Positions 37,618 through 45,949 of a stretch of DNA of 64,000 nucleotides are shown here, one piece after another. Numbering within the stretch: position 1 is the first letter of the stretch; each line of letters opens with the position of its first letter. The stretch comes from a virus: the IMG/VR virus record IMGVR_UViG_3300042445_001685, positions 22,650-86,649 of that record; one strand, given 5' to 3'. Made by a program: the position numbers and the translations under genes. A model generated the notes under the pieces. It was not told the origin of the DNA, did no database searches, and saw only the letters and a program-made list of their open reading frames with translations.

Positions 37618-37824
37618 CTATTTCTCTACCTTTTTTATACCTCCCCACTTGAGCATATTGTTTATTCTATTTTCTAAGGTAATAAAATCTCCTACCTCTA
37701 CACAGTATTTAAGTTGACTCAATTGAAACTCTCTAGTACTATTAGGCTGTTCTTCGTCCCAATATTCTGGATCTAGTTCGTACTTCTGTTTTTTGTATGT
37801 AATAGTATATTCTTTACCTTTCAT
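37618..37824 (-). CDS. Small hypothetical protein
   Basis: 68 residues, mixed charge. Its promoter ends four bases before the ATG, so the message is probably leaderless. Not recognised. Confidence 0.6.
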   Translation of the reverse strand: MKGKEYTITYKKQKYELDPEYWDEEQPNSTREFQLSQLKYCVEVGDFITLENRINNMLKWGGIKKVEK

Positions 37825-37828
37825 ATGA

Positions 37829-37859
37829 TAAAGATACGAAATTTATTACATTTCTCCAA
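37829..37859 (-). promoter_or_regulatory. Promoter giving a leaderless message
   Basis: TTG (37857-37859), 20-base spacer, TATCTTTA (37829-37836); ATG at 37824. Confidence 0.7.
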
Positions 37860-38301
37860 CAGCTTCTACTAAAGCTTTTTTAACTGCTCCTGAGAATGAT
37901 GTTTTATTAAATGGTAAATTATCGTCGTTCAAATCTAAGAAAGTCGATTGAACTGTAGTGTTTGCTTCTCCTTGACCCCAATATTCTTCTCCTTTTACTA
38001 ATAGTCTTAATTTTACAATAGTAATTTTTTTAGTTTTAGAGAATGGTCCTAAAGAGGTATTTGTGGAAGGTGCTTCAACTGATAACACTTCTACTTCAAC
38101 TGGAGTTCCATCTTCACATATATCGTATTTTTCAGATAGAATTTCTTCAGTCATTTGTTTAATTCCGAATACAACTCTTTCTTTTTTCATTTCTGGTGCT
38201 TCAACTTGTGAAGACACTTTTGTTACTTTATAACATTCTTTAGTAGCTGTATCAGCTGATACTAGAAATACTAATGCTAATAATAAAAATAATTTTTTCA
38301 T
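37846..38301 (-). CDS. Exported protein linked to the CsgG-like region
   Basis: 151 residues: signal peptide (MKKLFLLLALVFLVSA), then a mature domain with two Cys and beta-rich character (KTKKITIVKLRLLVKGEEYWGQG). It is the last gene of a run of exported proteins that includes a CsgG-like lipoprotein, so a periplasmic partner of that channel is possible. No family recognised. Confidence 0.65.
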   Translation of the reverse strand: MKKLFLLLALVFLVSADTATKECYKVTKVSSQVEAPEMKKERVVFGIKQMTEEILSEKYDICEDGTPVEVEVLSVEAPSTNTSLGPFSKTKKITIVKLRLLVKGEEYWGQGEANTTVQSTFLDLNDDNLPFNKTSFSGAVKKALVEAVGEM

Positions 38302-38315
38302 AATACTAAACTGTT

Positions 38316-38384
38316 TTATCTTCCAAAAAGGAAATTTGATACCTTATCGTAAAACCTTTCAAATAATTGATTTAATTTTTTCAT
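38316..38384 (-). CDS. Tiny peptide gene
   Basis: 22 residues (MKKLNQLFERFYDKVSNFLF...), amphipathic and basic. It starts three bases after the upstream stop, which fits the tight packing here; otherwise unsupported. Confidence 0.35.
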   Translation of the reverse strand: MKKLNQLFERFYDKVSNFLFGR

Positions 38385-38386
38385 AA

Positions 38387-39814
38387 TTAAAATGTTAATT
38401 TACCTCCTGTTAATATTTGGTAATTTAAAAATTCTTTACCTGCTTCGTATACTCCTGTAAAACTTACATTAAACTTAAATGTCTTAGTTATTTTTAAATC
38501 CCATGAATTAAATGGTACTACTATTATACCTGCATCCCACCATTTACCTTCATAGAACTGAGTGAATGGAGAGTAAACTCCTAATACTAGTACGCTAGTA
38601 CTAACTCTATCACTTAGTTTAAAACTACTATGTGCTCCACCTACAGCAGATAGGTTTAGTAGAGATCTTTCTCCCATTTTACCCGCTGTAAAATTAACAC
38701 CAAACATTCCTGTTAGTTTATTATTTACTTTATAAGATTCTAATACGGTAGTTGTACTAAAGAAGTTTTTATCAAAATCCATCATAATAGATTGAGCACC
38801 TACTGTATTTAATTTTTTAGATTTATTAATCCAAGACTTATAAAAAGTAACGTTCAAATTATTAACACCTGAAGTAAAATTAAATAATACTCCTTTAATT
38901 CTAGTTCCCCTAGTATTGGCGTGAGTTATACTTCCTACAAATCTAAAATTCTGAGTTTGATCAGTATTTGCAATAGCTACTATATCCCCAGAAGCAATTA
39001 AACTTCCTACACTCTTAGCTGCATTGTTAGATTTTTTACCACCACCTGATGTTCCTCCGCCTGAACTTCCTCCGTCAGCTGATCCTCCATCTACAGAGTT
39101 CGATAAAGAGTTAGCTAAGTTGTTACTACTCCCGCTTGACCCTTCTACAGACGACTCAGACGTAGGACTTCCTGTCGAAGCTGGTTGATTTGGATTTGTA
39201 GTGTCTCCTCCTTGCTGAGGTGTTCCTGTTGAAGATCCTGTAGGTGTTCCTCCAGAAGGGTTAGGATTGGTTTGGCTTCCTTGATTTTGGTTACCTGTTG
39301 GGCTTGTTCCAGCAGTTCCTGTATTTGTTCCTGAATTGGTATTTGAATCGGATTTTTTTTCATCTTTTGAGTTTTGGTTAGTACTACCTCCTTCACTTTG
39401 TGAAGAATTTGTTACGCCTCCGGCTGTAGCTGTCATAGAGCTTCCCATAGATCCTCCTATGGTTGCTATGGATTGAGCTACGTTTGTTACTGATATTACA
39501 TTTGTAACAACAGTTAATGTATTAGCGACTGTTATATTAGTTATACTATTTACAATTGCTGTAGTTACTGATTCACAAGGTGAGTTAGAATTTTGTTGAG
39601 ATACTTGAGCTATCCAGTTATCAAAGACTCCTGAGGAGAAATCATTTGCGGAAAATGTACTTTGGTTATCGAAGTAGTTTACCATTACCCCTCCACCGGC
39701 TGGTACGTAAATACTCTTTGATACTAGGGTACAAGGATCTTTGTAGGTATAGGTGTACTGGCCCCAGGAGGTCAGGACTGAAAATAGTGAAAATAATAAT
39801 ATCCATTTTTTCAT
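38387..39814 (-). CDS. Outer-membrane beta-barrel protein with a low-complexity linker
   Basis: 475 residues. Signal peptide (MKKWILLFSLFSVLTSWGQ); residues ~135-265 are extremely rich in Ser, Thr, Asn, Gly, Gln and Pro; residues ~270-475 have alternating strands and end in GGKLTF, a terminal Phe typical of outer-membrane barrels. The gene follows a CsgG-like lipoprotein gene by one base. It probably sits in the host outer membrane and shows the linker outside or in the periplasm. Not recognised as a named family. Confidence 0.65.
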   Translation of the reverse strand: MKKWILLFSLFSVLTSWGQYTYTYKDPCTLVSKSIYVPAGGGVMVNYFDNQSTFSANDFSSGVFDNWIAQVSQQNSNSPCESVTTAIVNSITNITVANTLTVVTNVISVTNVAQSIATIGGSMGSSMTATAGGVTNSSQSEGGSTNQNSKDEKKSDSNTNSGTNTGTAGTSPTGNQNQGSQTNPNPSGGTPTGSSTGTPQQGGDTTNPNQPASTGSPTSESSVEGSSGSSNNLANSLSNSVDGGSADGGSSGGGTSGGGKKSNNAAKSVGSLIASGDIVAIANTDQTQNFRFVGSITHANTRGTRIKGVLFNFTSGVNNLNVTFYKSWINKSKKLNTVGAQSIMMDFDKNFFSTTTVLESYKVNNKLTGMFGVNFTAGKMGERSLLNLSAVGGAHSSFKLSDRVSTSVLVLGVYSPFTQFYEGKWWDAGIIVVPFNSWDLKITKTFKFNVSFTGVYEAGKEFLNYQILTGGKLTF

Positions 39815-40524
39815 TAACTACGAAATATCCCCTTTTTAATCATTTTACTTACTACTCTTGAAGAAGCAGTTTCTAATGACTTTTTGGTAGATACTCCGAT
39901 TGTTGATTGATTGAATTTTGTATCGTCGAGTCCGTCTAGTAGATTTGCTTTCTTCACTGTAACTGCTTCACCGGAACCTGATCCAGTAATTATTTCACCA
40001 GTTTGTGCATCCACAAATCTTATCTGTAACCCTATTATTGTTTTTTGTTTTATTTCTATTCCGTTGCCTCCTATTTCTTCATCTTCTCCAACTGAGAAAT
40101 CATATACTTCAATGTATACAAAATATCTAGCTAAAACAACATTTCCTTTGACAACTATTTTATTTGATGAGATTCCTTTTGCTGATGCTTTATCTTGAGC
40201 AATCATGTTTTGTTTTATCTCATTTCTTTCTTCTGTAAATACAAATCTATTTGTTGATTCTAAATACTCTAATACAATATTTGAAACCCCTAAACCAACT
40301 CTTTTGTCTTTTAATTCAGGATACATTTCATATAACTCTTCATTAATACCAATTTTTAATATTTGAATTGGTATTTGAATAGTATCAGTATAATCAGATA
40401 CAACTTCTAGAGACTGTTTCTTTTCGAAATCAGCCTTATACTCTTCAGTTTTAGTAGATCCTACCTTTTGGGCACAACCTACTATACTGAAAGCTAGAAA
40501 TAATATTGTGAATAATCTTACCAA
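39814..40524 (-). CDS. CsgG-like outer-membrane lipoprotein
   Basis: 236 residues. Lipobox IVGC (Cys17). The mature part has GLGVSNIVLEYLESTNRFVFTEERNEIKQNMIAQ, VVKGNVVLARY, GLQIRFVDAQTGEIITGSGSGEA and a C-terminal helical end, the order of CsgG/HfaB secretion-channel proteins. In bacteria CsgG forms a nonameric pore exporting curli subunits. Curli-type CsgG genes are known in some marine T4-like phages, with unclear role. Here it may help export the neighbouring surface proteins. Confidence 0.75.
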   Translation of the reverse strand: MVRLFTILFLAFSIVGCAQKVGSTKTEEYKADFEKKQSLEVVSDYTDTIQIPIQILKIGINEELYEMYPELKDKRVGLGVSNIVLEYLESTNRFVFTEERNEIKQNMIAQDKASAKGISSNKIVVKGNVVLARYFVYIEVYDFSVGEDEEIGGNGIEIKQKTIIGLQIRFVDAQTGEIITGSGSGEAVTVKKANLLDGLDDTKFNQSTIGVSTKKSLETASSRVVSKMIKKGIFRS

Positions 40525-40841
40525 GGTTCTTCTTCTGTTTTTGGTTTAGCTGGAGCAGGTGCTGCTTGAACAGGTGCTGCTTGTTGCTTAACGTTGTTAG
40601 AGTTTGAATTGTTTGATTGTTGTTTTTGTTGGTTAGTGTTATTGTTTTGTAAGTTAATAACAACAGGTGCTGCAGCTGGAGCTGCTACTTCAGTTTTTGG
40701 TTCTTCTTTATCTTCAGAGTGACCTCCAAATAGTTGTGTTGATAACCAAATACCTCCTCCACCAATTACTGTAGTTAATGTTCCAATAATTGTTTTTTTC
40801 AATCCTGACCAAGTACCGTCGTTGTTTGTTTCTTCTGACAT
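40518..40841 (-). CDS. Membrane-anchored protein with Asn/Gln- and Ala/Pro-rich tail
   Basis: 107 residues: one hydrophobic segment at ~15-38, then a periplasmic or surface tail of low complexity (NNNTNQQKQQSNNSNSNN type). Overlaps the CsgG-like start by seven bases. Function unknown. Confidence 0.6.
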   Translation of the reverse strand: MSEETNNDGTWSGLKKTIIGTLTTVIGGGGIWLSTQLFGGHSEDKEEPKTEVAAPAAAPVVINLQNNNTNQQKQQSNNSNSNNVKQQAAPVQAAPAPAKPKTEEEPW

Positions 40842-40844
40842 AGC

Positions 40845-41576
40845 TTATTTTTTTATTATTTTAAATGTTTTTGCGAAGTTCTTACTTCTTATATTTAATA
40901 AATAGTTACCACTTGGGTAAGCAGTTAAATCTCCATAAGTAGTATTAGGTCCTTTTGCAAAACGCTCTTTCCTTATATTTAGAAGATTACCTCCCATATC
41001 GAAGATTATGATTTCATAATCCCCACTTACCGGTAAAGACATCTCCATTGTTACAATTCCGTCTGTAGGTACTGGGTATGCTCTTCCATGGATTCCATCT
41101 TCATCTAATGGTGCTGCATTTCTATTATAGTTGATATATCCATCCGTATTAGTTACAGCGATATCCCACCCCTGTACATCTCCTGCTGTCTTTCTTCCTA
41201 CTGTTATAGGAGTCTGAGCCCAGTTAGTACTAAGTACTGTGAATTTTAATATGAATAGTTCTGTTGGATTTGTTATAGAATGCTGTCCATGAGTCTTATC
41301 ATACCCACCCCATCTTACTTTTCCACTTCCAGTATCCATTGTATATGTTAACCAGGTCTGTGCTTTTTCAGATAAGATTATTTCTGAGAATTGTAAGATG
41401 CTTTGGTCATAATTTAAAGCAAACTCTAAACTCCCTAATACATTTCCATTTGTTTGAATTGTTACAGGAAGGTCTATAGTATTAGATGGAGACACTGTAA
41501 TCCCAGGTACTTGAAACTGTACCTGAGAATATAGTGAATTTATTGATAATAGTGCTATGATTATATAGCGTAACAT
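40845..41576 (-). CDS. Secreted cohesin-like protein with T9SS sorting domain
   Basis: 243 residues. Signal peptide (MLRYIIIALLSINSLYSQ). Residues ~20-150 resemble a cohesin fold (VPGITVSPSNTIDLPVTIQT, GSLEFALNYDQSILQFSEI). Residues ~165-243 match the type A C-terminal sorting domain of the type IX secretion system (AYPVPTDG..., YEIIIFDMGGNLL, AYPSGNYLLNIRSKNF..KIIKK). T9SS occurs only in Bacteroidota, so the phage probably uses the host machine to place this protein on the cell surface. Two neighbours carry dockerin-like modules that could bind it. Confidence 0.8.
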   Translation of the reverse strand: MLRYIIIALLSINSLYSQVQFQVPGITVSPSNTIDLPVTIQTNGNVLGSLEFALNYDQSILQFSEIILSEKAQTWLTYTMDTGSGKVRWGGYDKTHGQHSITNPTELFILKFTVLSTNWAQTPITVGRKTAGDVQGWDIAVTNTDGYINYNRNAAPLDEDGIHGRAYPVPTDGIVTMEMSLPVSGDYEIIIFDMGGNLLNIRKERFAKGPNTTYGDLTAYPSGNYLLNIRSKNFAKTFKIIKK

Positions 41577-41577
41577 A

Positions 41578-42669
41578 TTAGTTATGTCCTGTTCCGTTTG
41601 CGTCTCCTAATACTAGTAGGTAGTAATTGGCTGCTGTTGTATTGTTGATGTTAGCTGATAAGAACGTAGCTACCCCTGGAATTGTTGCTGATAAACTTGT
41701 TGTAGCTGCTGCAATTTGAGTGTATTGAGCTTCTGTAAAGAATAAGATATCAGGATTGTTTGGGTAAGCTGTTAGACCTTGAGCCAATCTAGAGAATAAT
41801 GTATATGAATCTGAAATTGTAATTCCATTTGCTTGGTTAGGGTTAGCAGTATAGAATTGAATTCCAGTTGGTGTTTGTAATCCTGTAGCAATTTGAGCCA
41901 TCATATCAGCATCTGCTGCAGATAAAGCTGCTGGAGCTGTAATACCTGGATTTACTTTTACTCTAATTTGCCAGTAGTTTTGATCTAAGTTAGTTGTGAA
42001 TTCTGCTACTCCTGTTGAAGCCGCTGTATTAACAGTCATTACATCTACCCAAGTTGTTCCGTTTGAAGATTTTTGTAATACAACCGGTATATCTGAAGCT
42101 GGGTTAGTTGGGCTGTTTAAGAATGTAGCAGCATATTCAAATACGGGTTCTGTGAACGCACCTCCGTAGTTATGTAATCCTAATGTTGTATCAGTTCCAT
42201 TTGCTAGGGTACCATAAGCAGGATAAGCTGTTGCTCCTGAGAATGACATAGTAGTTACAGCTCCATTAGTATAACCTGCTTTAAATGGTAAAGCTATATT
42301 GAACATTGCTCCGTCAGCAATATTGAAAGCAACATCTGCTCCGGTGTAAACCCATGTAACTGTTACATTTCCTTCAGTAGCGTTTACTAATGTTTGGAAG
42401 TAACTGTTTGTTTCGGTCCCAGTGTATGTTACTGTCGGAGAAGCAAATACGTTTTTGTCGTACCAAAATCTGTACTGTAATGCTTTGATAGCTGTAGAAC
42501 CAGCGTTATCATAGTAAATTGCAACGTTTGTAGGTGTTGCTCCAATTGGTGCTAGGTTGTAACTAGCGTCAAATATCAAGTAAGGCTTAGTAGCATCAGG
42601 TGCGGTAGTTTGTGCAAATCCTGTTAATGATACTAAAACTACACCTAATACTAAAAGTAATTTTTTCAT
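41578..42669 (-). CDS. Secreted protein with cohesin-like and dockerin-like modules
   Basis: 363 residues. Signal peptide ending at GFAQ. The first half reads like a cohesin-type beta-sandwich (ALQYRFWYDKNVFASPTVTY). The last ~95 residues (ANGITISDSYTLFSRL..., FFTEAQYTQI, IPGV) match the C-terminus of the next gene, a dockerin-like module common in Bacteroidota surface proteins. It ends at LGDANGTGHN. It lacks a T9SS tail and may be held on the surface by the cohesin-like neighbour. It is preceded by a CTATTTATAA element and a long leader. Confidence 0.7.
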   Translation of the reverse strand: MKKLLLVLGVVLVSLTGFAQTTAPDATKPYLIFDASYNLAPIGATPTNVAIYYDNAGSTAIKALQYRFWYDKNVFASPTVTYTGTETNSYFQTLVNATEGNVTVTWVYTGADVAFNIADGAMFNIALPFKAGYTNGAVTTMSFSGATAYPAYGTLANGTDTTLGLHNYGGAFTEPVFEYAATFLNSPTNPASDIPVVLQKSSNGTTWVDVMTVNTAASTGVAEFTTNLDQNYWQIRVKVNPGITAPAALSAADADMMAQIATGLQTPTGIQFYTANPNQANGITISDSYTLFSRLAQGLTAYPNNPDILFFTEAQYTQIAAATTSLSATIPGVATFLSANINNTTAANYYLLVLGDANGTGHN

Positions 42670-42730
42670 TTCTTTTGTTTTTAAGTTATTTTTATTTCAC
42701 AACCTGGTGCTTATGCACTCTCATACCTTT

Positions 42731-42738
42731 TATAAATA
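42731..42738 (-). promoter_or_regulatory. Late-promoter-like motif
   Basis: TATTTATA preceded by C on the minus strand, no TTG at the -33 distance; 62 bases before the secreted protein gene. The leader contains a perfect GTGC-ATAA-GCAC hairpin. Confidence 0.45.
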
Positions 42739-42747
42739 GTCGCAACT

Positions 42748-43749
42748 TTAGTTGCTATATCCTAATCTTGTTATATAGTAACTCGAAACTCCTCCTGATA
42801 TAGGATTGTTTATTGTTACTGATTGTACCCCTGGGATTGTTGTTTTTAAGTTTAATGCACTTCCACTAATTGAACTCCATTGGGATGATGTAAATATCCT
42901 ACTATCAGGAGGTGATGCTGCAAACGAGTTTATTAATCCATTTCTTCTAGCAAATATTGTGTAAGTATCTGATATTGTTACTCTACCGTCATTATTAACA
43001 TCAAATCTAAAAAAGTCTCTACTTCTTAAAGCTAGTGTTCCTAAAGTTACATTATTTGAAATCTGTGCATCACTTACTTGTAATGTAGGTAAAGTTGGAG
43101 GAGTAAATGTTATGTAGTATTCTATAGAAGGATTTGTTGGTGTTGAAAATACATATCTTCCTGTAGCATCTGTTGTCGCTGTTGTTACTAAAGCCCAAGG
43201 AGTAAAAGTTACTACATAATCAAATTCTATCACATATGGAAGTGCTTGATTATTAGGTAAATCATTCCATCTACCTGCTCCTACAAATTGAACATAATCT
43301 TCATTACCTGCGTTATTAGGTTCACCTGGATTCCATGATTGATAAGAATAGGGTTCTCCTGTTACCCATCTCCATTGACCCTCGACTGCTTCATCTGTTA
43401 ATCCTATCCATCCTGAAGGCCATAGGTTGAATAAAAAGTTATTTTCAGCTGCTGATGTTACAGTTACTAAATAACCTCCCATATTGGCACATGCCTGTCT
43501 TGCATCTGTCCAGAAAGCACTTCCAGTTGATCTGTAATAGGAATGTCCGTTATAGTTTTGTTGAGATGTAAATCCTGTCAAAGTAGGTGTTGTTCTACTA
43601 TACAACTGTACTTGTACACCCGGTATTCCTACAGCGTTTGATCCGTAGATATAACCGGAGTGCGTAAAGGTTTGACCGTACGTAGATAGAATACCCCCTA
43701 GTATTAGTAGAGGGTATAACATTTTTACTATTTTGGCTAGTATATTCAT
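42748..43749 (-). CDS. Secreted C-type lectin with dockerin-like module
   Basis: About 333 residues from ATG at 43749 (the frame is open to 43794, inside the next gene). Signal peptide ending near TYGQ. Residues 30-55 look like a carboxypeptidase-regulatory beta domain. Residues ~65-178 are a C-type lectin domain: WIGLTDEAVEGQWRWV, the EPN sugar/calcium triplet at 143-145 and WND at 161-163; the disulfide cysteines are mostly absent. Residues 248-262 (DVNNDGRVTISD) form a dockerin-type calcium loop, and the rest matches the C-terminus of the gene at 41578. EPN favours mannose-type sugars. Confidence 0.82.
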   Translation of the reverse strand: MNILAKIVKMLYPLLILGGILSTYGQTFTHSGYIYGSNAVGIPGVQVQLYSRTTPTLTGFTSQQNYNGHSYYRSTGSAFWTDARQACANMGGYLVTVTSAAENNFLFNLWPSGWIGLTDEAVEGQWRWVTGEPYSYQSWNPGEPNNAGNEDYVQFVGAGRWNDLPNNQALPYVIEFDYVVTFTPWALVTTATTDATGRYVFSTPTNPSIEYYITFTPPTLPTLQVSDAQISNNVTLGTLALRSRDFFRFDVNNDGRVTISDTYTIFARRNGLINSFAASPPDSRIFTSSQWSSISGSALNLKTTIPGVQSVTINNPISGGVSSYYITRLGYSN

Positions 43750-43753
43750 TTCA

Positions 43754-43761
43754 TATAAATA
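43754..43761 (-). promoter_or_regulatory. Late-promoter-like motif
   Basis: GCTATTTATA, four bases before the ATG at 43749, which would give a nearly leaderless message. Confidence 0.45.
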
Positions 43762-43762
43762 G

Positions 43763-44218
43763 CTATTCTTCTGTGATCTCTGCTCGGTTTCCATCTACTG
43801 CAATTTCATGCCAGTGAACTCTTCCTTCTTGAATTGCTTTTTTAATATTCTTTTGTTTTCCCATTAGAAATGCATTTCCTGATTTTACTTCAATGAAATG
43901 TACTTCGCATTTAGTTTTACTTTCTGTGTTGGTAAACCCTACATAGTCAATTGGCATTCCAAGGAATACTACATCTTCTGCTGGTATAGGGAACTTTGTC
44001 ATAAAAGGTACAAAGTGTTCAATTGTCTTACCCCAATTAACTGCTGAAGATCTAAATGTAGAATCTTTCTTTACTTTTGCTTTCTCAATTATATGAGCTG
44101 CTGCTGTTTCTTCAATTTGTTTTCTCAACTGTGCTACCTCTTGTACATACTCTCTCAGTTTTACAGTTAGTAGAAAAATTACAGTTGCTAGGAATAGTGA
44201 AATAAATAATTGTATCAT
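43763..44218 (-). CDS. Holliday-junction-resolvase-like endonuclease (PF10107 type)
   Basis: 151 residues. N-terminal membrane or hydrophobic segment and short coiled coil, then DSTFRSSAVNWGKTIEHFVPFM, FLGMPIDYVGF and VHFIEVKSGNAFL, the PD-(D/E)XK-type core of the Endonuc_Holl family. It probably cuts branched DNA during recombination or packaging. Confidence 0.8.
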   Translation of the reverse strand: MIQLFISLFLATVIFLLTVKLREYVQEVAQLRKQIEETAAAHIIEKAKVKKDSTFRSSAVNWGKTIEHFVPFMTKFPIPAEDVVFLGMPIDYVGFTNTESKTKCEVHFIEVKSGNAFLMGKQKNIKKAIQEGRVHWHEIAVDGNRAEITEE

Positions 44219-44230
44219 ATTTTTTTAATT

Positions 44231-45940
44231 TTATCCATCACAGCTTAAACAGTCTTCAGAAGTTCTACTTCCGATATCTCCGTTTATGACAGAATCAGTT
44301 CTTAGATAATATAACGTTTTTAATCCAAGTTTCCAAGCTGTCTGGTGAACAAGGTTTATGAACTTAGGACTATCACTTGGATCGAATGCTAAATTTAATG
44401 ATTGAGCCTGGTCTACGTACTTCTGTCTTACTGAAGCTTGTTCTACTAAAGCTAGTTGGTTTATTTCTGCAAATGTTAAGAATACTTCTTTATCTTCAAA
44501 CGGCATAATGTCTTCAGGTAGATTTGCAATTGATCCTCTATCCTTTAAAATCTGTTGCCATACCTCTTCTGTATTGTGTCCTTTGTCTTCTAAATACTTT
44601 TCTAATACTGGATTCTTTCTAATGAAAGTTCCTTTAGATGAATTGAAAGTATAAACGTTAGCTGGAATTGGTTCAATACCTGCCGATACTCCTCCTGAGA
44701 TTGTTGAGTTGGAAACTGTTGGAGCAATTGCAATTAAATGCGTATTTCTCATTCCTGTTCCTTTACACCAGATTGGTTCCCCATACTCTTCAGCTAACTT
44801 TCTAGAAGCAGCTTCTGCTTGTGTTTTAATTTGAGAGAATATTCTGTTTGTCCAAGAAGTAGATGCAATTGAATTAAATGGTAATCCTTTTGATTGTAAG
44901 AATGAATGCCATCCTAAAACTCCTAATCCTAATGCTCTTCCTTTTTTAGCAGAACGGTGTGCTCTAATCATAGAGTCCTTACCATTTGTCTTAACTAAGA
45001 ATTCTTCTAGTACTCCATCTAAGAAGTAGATTGCTGTCTCAACTAAGTCAGTATCTTTCCACTCATCGTATCTTGTTAAGTTCAAAGAAGATAAACAACA
45101 AACAAATGAATGCTCTTCATCGGTATGTAATGCAATCTCCGAACAGATATTAGTCATTGTAACATCTAAGTTATTCTTTACGTATGCCTGAGGGTTAGCG
45201 TTGTTAACATTATCTTTAAACATAATATAAGGCTCTCCTGTCTCAACTCTTGATTTAAGAATCTCAACCCATAGTTCCATTGCTTCTGGATCTCTATGCT
45301 CTAATCTCTGCATAAATTTATCATCAATAGAAACACATTGGTGTAAATTTAAACACTGACGGTTTGGATCTCCTTGAGGTCTTCTAATACGTAAAAACTC
45401 TTTTATATCTTCGTGATTGATATCTAAGTTCACAGAAGCTGCTCCTCTACGAACTGATCCTTGATTTGTAGCAATGATAGTTGAATCATAAATCTTAGCC
45501 CAAGGCACAATTCCTTCTGAGTTACCAGTATCGCCATTTGCGATCTTTTTTCCTCTTCCTCTAACTCTTCCTAATCCAATTCCTACTCCTCCTCCTAAAG
45601 AGGTAAGTCTCATCAGTTCTGCATTGGTTAATCCTATACCTCTGATTGAATCAGGAGTATCTATACCGAAACATGAGATTGGTAATCCTTTGTCAGTTCC
45701 AGTGTTTGATAGTACTGGTGAAGCTAGGTTTAACCAACCCTTCCACATATACTTGAAAAACTTATTTGCTAGATCAGGACGATCTAATCTTTTAGCTACT
45801 GCATCAGCAACTCTTCTGTATGCTTTCTTTGGATTTTCATCAGGTAATAAGTACCCGTTTGAAATTGTTGCCAAAGATACTTCATTCATCCATTCTGGAT
45901 AATCTACACCTGGTTTCCAGGTACTGTAATCTACTCCCAT
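44231..45940 (-). CDS. nrdA: Ribonucleoside-diphosphate reductase alpha subunit (class I)
   Basis: 569 residues, short because the N-terminal ATP cone is missing. Active-site parts are present: PVLSN...PISCFGID with Cys90, NICSEIAL, FVCCLSSLNL, and the C-terminal redox pair CLSC two residues from the end. Reduces NDP to dNDP with NrdB. Without the ATP cone it should escape overall dATP inhibition. Upstream of it lies nrdB, nine bases away. Confidence 0.95.
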   Translation of the reverse strand: MGVDYSTWKPGVDYPEWMNEVSLATISNGYLLPDENPKKAYRRVADAVAKRLDRPDLANKFFKYMWKGWLNLASPVLSNTGTDKGLPISCFGIDTPDSIRGIGLTNAELMRLTSLGGGVGIGLGRVRGRGKKIANGDTGNSEGIVPWAKIYDSTIIATNQGSVRRGAASVNLDINHEDIKEFLRIRRPQGDPNRQCLNLHQCVSIDDKFMQRLEHRDPEAMELWVEILKSRVETGEPYIMFKDNVNNANPQAYVKNNLDVTMTNICSEIALHTDEEHSFVCCLSSLNLTRYDEWKDTDLVETAIYFLDGVLEEFLVKTNGKDSMIRAHRSAKKGRALGLGVLGWHSFLQSKGLPFNSIASTSWTNRIFSQIKTQAEAASRKLAEEYGEPIWCKGTGMRNTHLIAIAPTVSNSTISGGVSAGIEPIPANVYTFNSSKGTFIRKNPVLEKYLEDKGHNTEEVWQQILKDRGSIANLPEDIMPFEDKEVFLTFAEINQLALVEQASVRQKYVDQAQSLNLAFDPSDSPKFINLVHQTAWKLGLKTLYYLRTDSVINGDIGSRTSEDCLSCDG

Positions 45941-45949
45941 AAAATTAAA

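Noticed and set aside
40451-40663. 70-codon frame overlapping the CsgG-like and Asn/Gln-rich genes
   Set aside because: Shadow frame of low-complexity codons.
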